Of a stretch of DNA of 64,000 nt, positions 57,440 to 64,000 are shown piece after piece. The notes beneath the pieces were generated by a model. That model saw nothing but the letters and a program-made list of their open reading frames with translations. It had not been told where the DNA came from and searched no databases. Made by a program: the position numbers and the translations under genes. How positions within the stretch are numbered: the stretch's first letter is position 1; each line of letters opens with the position of its first letter. Where the stretch lies: positions 1 through 64,000 of the forward strand of contig CALYDD020000389.1 of NCBI GenBank assembly GCA_944472135.2. Reading direction: 5' to 3'. The DNA is from Trichobilharzia regenti. Its lineage: Eukaryota > Platyhelminthes > Trematoda > Strigeidida > Schistosomatidae.

Positions 57440-59985
57440 CTGAATATAACGACAAGTCTCTCATCCGTATAGTAACACTGACTTCACATTGCAGTTGAAA
57501 AACCAGGTCTTAATTTTCATGCTGAGTGTTGCTGGTCTCAACACAGTCTTGAAGGTAGGGAAAGATGCCCTGGCTTTCTCGATTCTCGCCTTGATTCTTC
57601 GTCAGTTCCGTCTGACCGTAGTTGAAACGATGCTTCACAAGTTGGTAGGTGAAGGAGGTTGCTTCTTTCAGATTTCTTCCCTTTATGATGATTGTTGTTT
57701 GGTGTTATTGCTGTTGCAGTTGACGAACAATCTCCATCGCCTCTGTTCTCTCTACGTTCATCTGAAGGAGGTCTTATCTTCGATGCTTCTTCTGCCAACT
57801 TGTTGTTTCTCAATTGCATATCTGCTACTTTGTGAGAAATCAAACGTATATCATCAACAAAGTCCAGGTCCTTCAGGTATTTTGTGTTGGTTCATTTTAT
57901 GCATGTCTCCTCGTCGCCAGCTCTCTGTCGCATCATTCAGTCTACCCTAATCAGATAAATCACTGGAGATAGTAGGCAGCCAGCCACCTTGTCTTACTCC
58001 TGTCCACACTTCGAAGGATTCCGTGAGATTACCATTGTGTGATACTTGGCATGCAGCACTGTCATACAAATTTCGGGTGAGTTGTATAATCGTTGGCGGA
58101 ACCCCGTAGTAGCGAAGTAGTTTCCAAATCACCTCTCGATCGACGCTGTCAAAGGCATTTTCAAACTCAAAGAAGTTGGGCGAGGTACAGAGCTGGCTAA
58201 CCATTTCAAGCTCTGTTCAATAATGATCCGTAGTGTTGTGATTTGATCAATGCATGACTTTTTTCCCTTGAGTCAAATATGTTCCGTCAAAGGTTTTCAT
58301 CTTAAGCGTGTTTGATTCTCTCCAGGATGATGCAGATTATTGTTTCGCTTGGGATGGACATGAGCATAATACCGCTCCAGTTCTCACATTGACTTAAGTC
58401 TCCTTTCTTTGGAAGTTTGAAGGAGTACCCATTTTCCAATGCACAGGTGTCCCTACCTCTTTTCACACCTTCAGTTGTGGTGTTTATAAGTCAACTCATG
58501 TCTCTGGGAGCATTTTCAGTGCTTCTCCTGTGATTCCATCTAGTCCTGTCACTTTTCCAGTATAAGCCGCCTTGATTGCCTTCATCACTTCTAGTTTCGA
58601 TTGACGGTTGATATGCACTGGTTGTTCTGCTTCCGCTGTCAGTATTATTAGGCTCTTTGTAGATGGCGGTCGATTTAGAAGTCTTCCAAAGTGTTCAGCC
58701 CAGGATTTTTTTCTCCTGACCTCTTTAGGATGGCTTTCCATTGTCATCCTTCACTGGCTTAATTTGTGTTGATCTCTTCCCGGAAAGAACCTAGTTGTTC
58801 GATTTTGTGTTTCGAGGTCTCTTCTGCCTGCAGTTTGTTCTGCTTCACTTGCCATAGCTTCACAATATTTTTCCGCCCTTCCTGGCACTCTTCTTTACTC
58901 TTTTTTTAGTGTATTTTAGCTTGCATTCAACTCCCGATTTTGTTTCTAATCAGTGTACTGGATAATCTTTTGTTTCAGCATCCTTCTCTCTTCTATTAGT
59001 CTCCATATATCCATAGTGAGCCACTGTTTGTCCTGTCTCATCTTTCTGCCTAGATATTAATGCAGGTATGACTCCACACCACTCTCAGCTTGTTCCAGTG
59101 CTTTTCAAATGTGGTCTCTTCTCTAGTGTTGAGTTGCGTTTTCATCTTTTTCCTTTTGGTTGCACTGAAGGTGTCCTTTTTGACCTGATCCTTTAGTTCT
59201 TGAGTATCAGTCTTGGTGTTTTGTTTATCTGCAGCTCCTGTTTCCTTGAAAGTTTTGAACTGGATTCGGAGTGTTCCTTATACGAGATTGTGAACTCAGA
59301 CGACGTCTGCTCTCCTTCTTACTCTTGTGTCCAGTAAGCTGAGTCTCCACTTCCTTTAGCAGCATTAAGATGAAGTCAATATGGTTTCTGGTTCGCCTGT
59401 CTGGTGACACTCATACAGTCTTGTTGATATCGCAGAAATCAGCGAAGATTTTTTCATCTTCATTCATCTCTGCAAGAGCTTCTCCACCCATAATGAGTTC
59501 TCTACCTGTGTTTTCTGGTCCCAGTTTGGCAATCATGTCGGCCATTCAAATTGTCCACTGTTGCTTGTAGTTGCTTGTGGGTGCATAGCATTGAATAGCT
59601 AACAGTTTCCTACCTTTTGAGTTGAATCTGGCGGTCATTATTCTGGTCTGGATGACCTACCATTGTACCAGGTTTTTTGTCGCTATTGGGGACATCATGA
59701 AAGCCACACCTTCAATGTGCTCGTGGTTGTCTTCTGGGTGACAAGAGTAGATAATCGACCCTCTCACTGAACATTCGGTGAGTCTGCTCCTATTCTATCT
59801 GCTTTCACACATATCTAGTTCTTGAACACCATATGTTTTCATGTCATTTGCTCCCTGGGCAGCTTTCCCAGTCTCATACATAGTGCGAACATTCCATGTC
59901 CCGACACAGACTCATCCTAGTAATGTTTCTGTAGCACGTTTGTACAATGGGTGTAGTTGCTAACCTCACCCGACAGTTGCAATTA
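57440..59985 (-). mobile_element. RTE (SR2-like) LINE, 3'-truncated
   Basis: On the minus strand the 5' end near 59985 is followed by the endonuclease (TWNVRTMYETGKAAQGAN, then CESR then stop, IQCYAPTSN, DMIAKLGPEN). The linker follows, then the reverse transcriptase: LDGITGEALKMLPE near 58510, FENAFDSVDREVIWKLLRYY near 58170-58110, GVRQGG near 57990, and the catalytic FVDD at 57861-57850. It ends near 57440 within the post-RT region (equivalent of LYGSET), so the last 400 nt and the tail are missing. It carries many stops and frameshifts and is inactive. Confidence 0.82.
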
Positions 59986-59989
59986 CCAT

Positions 59990-61795
59990 GATCGAAATGT
60001 GAGTCTATTAGTTAATTTTGTCGATCCTATTTTCATGCTTTCTATGTGGTTCAAAGTTCTTCACTTGAGAATATTTTTTGCTTAATAAAAACTTTAAGCA
60101 AATGTATTAGAGTGAATACCATTCGATGGATATCATTCATCTTGCACATTTACACACTTTCAGTTATCTCATGTTCTTTTGGATTCATGAAAAATTAAAT
60201 CTGTCCTAACATGTTCTATTTCTCAACACCTAGAGTGTATTTAAACGTAGTGAAACGTTTGAGGTGAAATCAATTTATTCCGCAAATATACTTCTGCTTC
60301 TTTCATTCAAGATAACCAACACAACTGAATATCTCTGAAAAATTACCAGGGTGAATGAATCAAGTAGTGAAATATATCTTTGGAATATAATAAAACTTAA
60401 CATTAATAAAATTCTGTGAGTAGTGCATGGAAATAGACTGCTTCTCACATCACTTTACCAAACTTATCAGATTGATCAGAGTGGCTCCAACTCGAAAGAA
60501 TGTGCATCTCACAAGCTATACCGTTTTTAAGTATTCTCGTAAACCGATGCCAACTGTGTGGTCAGATCTAGTCATAATTGACATTGTCTGACAGTCTTAA
60601 TTCTGTATTCTGAATATGGCTCGTTAGTTTCACCCATGATCTGAAAATAAGAACATTGATAGCTACTCATGAAATCCGGGGTACAAGAGATTTGGCTTTA
60701 CGCGCAATTATCTTTTTTTACTCCGGTTTCAAACTTGAATGAACAATCAATGACCTCTTCGATTGTTTCGTAGCATATTGTTAAATCTGAGAGTGTGATT
60801 AAATCGACACCTAAGAACATCGAGAAGTATTTGTATTTTACAGCTAAGGGTGATTTCAGAATGAATTTTATTTTAAATGTAACCTCGACTTCAAAAGATA
60901 TTTGGAGTTTTCACGTATGAGTTCCAAGTTTCGTTTTTCATTAAGGTTTGTAGGAATTTAAGCAAATGTCTTGACAAAATATAAACAATTATCTCTCAGA
61001 TTTATGTAGTTTCTTCATTTAGATTTCCTCGACGTAAGTTTGTATATTCTGTATTTCAGTTGACATTATCGTCAATTTTCTGTCTAACACACGCTATCCA
61101 ATCCGAGTTAGTGGATAAAGCTAATAAGATAATATACAGATAACAAAGTGGTTGATCACTGTCAGTTTACTGGTTTTAGTGTGTATACATTAATTAGTAG
61201 GCGATATCTGATAACTACGTAGCAGTGTACGGTGATGTTGATAGACCATTATGGCAGGAAGCCTTACAACATTACTGCCTAAAGTGTATAGCTATAAACA
61301 TTTCGTTGTATTCACTGAATAATCTCTTAATGAGTACCTAAACAGACAGCTGGAAATTTCCATTGCCTACATAGATAATTGACACTGGCCTAATAACACT
61401 AAGGTGTGCACTTTATCAGATTTTATTAAGAGGCACTTTCCTATGCTTTAATATTCAAAGAATGTAAAATCGTCAAATTATAGAAAAGTAACAAGAGGCA
61501 ATTAAGAAATGATTTTTTGATTAAATACAAATCATTTCAAGATCTCTGTATTCATATATGCGCATCGACTTTCGTCTTCAATTAACATTTTAATGTTTTG
61601 ATATGTATCCATATGCATATATATATATATGTGTGGTGGTCTCTCTTTCTATTGCTCGCTTAGTCTGTGACCATTTCACTTTGATGAACCTGTCTCCTTT
61701 AACAATGTATATTCCCCTTATATTATATATAATATGAGTGTTTGTTGACAGTCCGTTGCTTGGTGACATATATCCATATATGGTGGTTGTTGACA
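59990..61795. other. Anonymous AT-rich DNA
   Basis: No gene or recognised repeat is seen, apart from a short TA run near 61617-61632. Confidence 0.45.
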
Positions 61796-61799
61796 TGTC

Positions 61800-62084
61800 T
61801 GCTATATTTTGCTATGCATATATGGATCGATACTCCATTATAATTAGCCATTCATGTTAAGACTGTCTATTGATTTGTTCACACACTTGTCTGGACATTC
61901 ATATATATTTCGCTCTCACATTTTGTGTGACTTCTTTGGTGTGATACCACATTGCTTCTCCTTGTGTGTTGGAAAATAGAAGTATCATCGCAAACCTAGT
62001 GGTCTTTGATTTCCGCCTTCTTGCGTCAGGACTATTAAATTCTCGACCAGTACATAGAAATAATTTGGCGACGAGTACATAACA
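61800..62084 (+). repeat. LTR-like repeat 2 followed by a leader/PBS-like sequence
   Basis: This is a diverged relative of 45363-45725 in the same orientation. It has the same start (tgctatattttgctat), shared blocks (aagtatcatcg, ccgccttcttgcgtcaggac) and the end gtacataaca followed by atttggcgacggggaaaa. A partial internal duplication of the end and leader (atttggcgacgagtacataa) lies at about 62061-62084. No internal coding region is present. Confidence 0.5.
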
Positions 62085-62139
62085 ATTTGGCGACGGGGAA
62101 AACTACTATTAACCACTCAGCAGCAGCAACATAACATGT

Positions 62140-64000
62140 TTGCACTCAGCCTAATGAAATGTTCACTTTTCAGCTTATCCTGATAATCATTTTGTCTGCT
62201 ACTGTCTGTGGCGTGTTCATCGGGTTGATATACTTACTTTAATTGATTTCCTGCCCAACTCAAGTTCATGACACTTTCAAACAATCGCTATCAATTTTGT
62301 CGTATGTACAAATCTTTCCAAATACCTGTTGACTTGTAATGTTAATTCCTTAATTTATTCATAAAGTCTTGTTCACTAATAATGAAAAAAAGAGTTAAAT
62401 TTCATTCATCAACTTCGTTTTCATGCATTCAAATTACGAGAAAATCTATTAGGCTGCAACAGAAATATCTGGTAAATATACCTATGATAAGAATAAATGT
62501 GACTAGTGGTTGAATTGGAGTAACTGCAAAGTTTTGATATATTATTTGATGAGTGAATCAGTATTGCGTTTTAAAGTAGGTCAGGTGATGTCGAAAATTC
62601 GAAACTGTGACAATGATCATTATAAAGAAGGGATTGATGGAGAGAAGCGGTATGAGGTGAATGGATAATTTAAAGTAAAAACAGACTTGTAAAGCAACGG
62701 AAAGCTTTTGGAAAACATGATTTAGCTTTTCTTTCATGTATAACTACATATTTGGTTCAACTGATGAGTAAGAAACTTCAAAATTACATGGAGTGAATTG
62801 AGCCATGTTGATTACTTAAGAAAATCTATCAGAAGTTGCTGAGTGAGATGACTCAAGGGCCGTCAACAAGAATTCGTTATTTTACACTCCTTTTTCATAT
62901 AAAAACTTGGCAGCATCCAACTACACGTTAATGAAGAATTCCCCTACAACGTCATTTGTAAACATGGCTACGGGTTCACAAAATATTTATAGATTTACAC
63001 AGAGGCGAACATAAGTGGTATTCATCCTCCAGGTATTATATTTTACTAGGGAATACAAGACGTGCATGAAATGCATGAAAAGCGCCTAATACAAATAGAC
63101 AGTTGACCCGTATGCACTTCAATTGCAGAATCAACCCTTGACGCTAAACTGAATTTAGCTCTGATATAAGAATAGAACTTGTGCATGGTTGTGGAGTATA
63201 TTCCATTGTGAAAAAAATTTATTTTGATAAAGTCTCACAGTGTTCTACTGTAATATTTACTGATGACAAATTGTGCTAGAAACGTCGTCAGGGAATATTA
63301 CTATGTAACACTATGAGACGTTATCAAAATCAATTTTGTCTGGTATGAATTTAGCTTTGTACATAACTTCAGTTCTGAGTGGGCTGGCTAATGAGAATGT
63401 TCAGGGATATAAGTGCTAGGCATTTTATATTCACCTTTCATTAACTTGTTCGGTGTGTTCATTTTTACCTTCCGACATTTTCAAATCGTTTATAAGCTAG
63501 AGAATACCCTACGTTAAGCAGTGGCATAAAAATAGTGCATTATACGCATAGACAAATAAGCCATATTTACTTCAAGAGCAATTGATAATAAACGCCAAAT
63601 TATCGTGCTCTAACGCACTGAGATCTTGCTAATGAACGCTTTTTTTTCTACACAATTCTATCGGTTAACCTTCCAGGATATTCTATGCCTAACAGTGTTG
63701 TGCGAAGACATCCAGTGCTTTGCCTGTCATGTATTCAGAGTAGATTTTCACGACTCTAGCACAAAAACAAGTGATATGTTTTATCGTTCAACCTAGAGTT
63801 ATTAGAATTAGTGTGCTGCCATATAATATCCAGCTTTCTGTATCTATGAAGTGAAATATGGAATTGGACTCTTTTTTGACACCGAGTTTAGATAGTTAAC
63901 AAAAATAACCCATCATCCATATATTTCATATATATATATGCAGTCTCCAGTTAACTTCAATATTGAGTTCCTTTTTCTGCTATTCCAATTTTTATTTTGC
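62140..64000. other. Anonymous AT-rich DNA
   Basis: I see no gene, RNA or mobile-element signature here. A short TA run lies at about 63930-63941. Confidence 0.45.

Overview
The window reads as AT-rich eukaryotic DNA, most likely from a blood fluke (Schistosoma or a close trematode). This is an inference from its transposon mix: SR2-like RTE LINEs, CR1/Jockey-type LINEs, several Penelope-like element (PLE) families with GIY-YIG endonucleases, and tRNA-headed SINEs. Introns of about 60 nt near gene starts also fit. There are no bacterial features. Nearly all recognisable coding sequence belongs to mobile elements, most of them broken. The one convincing host gene is a small secreted Kunitz-domain protein carried in a tandem triplication.

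Layout. 1-13 kb is a PLE graveyard: an endonuclease end at about 2.1-2.7 kb, a nearly full-length PLE at 7.32-10.45 kb with roughly 600-bp inverted termini, and a second-family fragment at 10.5-12.55 kb split by inserted DNA that includes a SINE. RTE 3' ends and another SINE lie between them. 13.9-17.1 kb (minus) is a nearly intact CR1/Jockey-type LINE with two in-frame stops. It is followed by a chimeric patch of LINE fragments at 17.15-17.78 kb.

20.6-36.1 kb is a head-to-tail triplication of a unit of about 5.19 kb. Each unit carries a three-exon Kunitz gene on the minus strand, a length-variable TA microsatellite, a PLE endonuclease fragment and an RTE 3' fragment. Copy 1 is intact, copy 2 has one amino-acid change and copy 3 is frameshifted. 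The predicted domain keeps four of the six Kunitz cysteines. Exactly the C14-C38 pair is missing, and Asn sits at P1 inside an N-D-S sequon.

37.3-40.9 kb (minus) is a second CR1/Jockey-type LINE with an 854-codon open frame containing endonuclease and reverse transcriptase. 41-64 kb is mostly anonymous DNA with a PLE scrap, RTE scraps, two LTR-like repeats (45.4 and 61.8 kb), a SINE-like repeat (48 kb), an internally deleted RTE at 51.2-53.3 kb and a 3'-truncated RTE on the other strand at 57.4-60.0 kb.

The points most worth following up are: the paired-cysteine-loss Kunitz gene in a tandem array that looks shaped by gene conversion; a SINE whose 3' tail matches the tail of the resident CR1-type LINEs; and a hammerhead-like fold in the PLE inverted termini. 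Family names come from motif recognition by eye; no database was searched.
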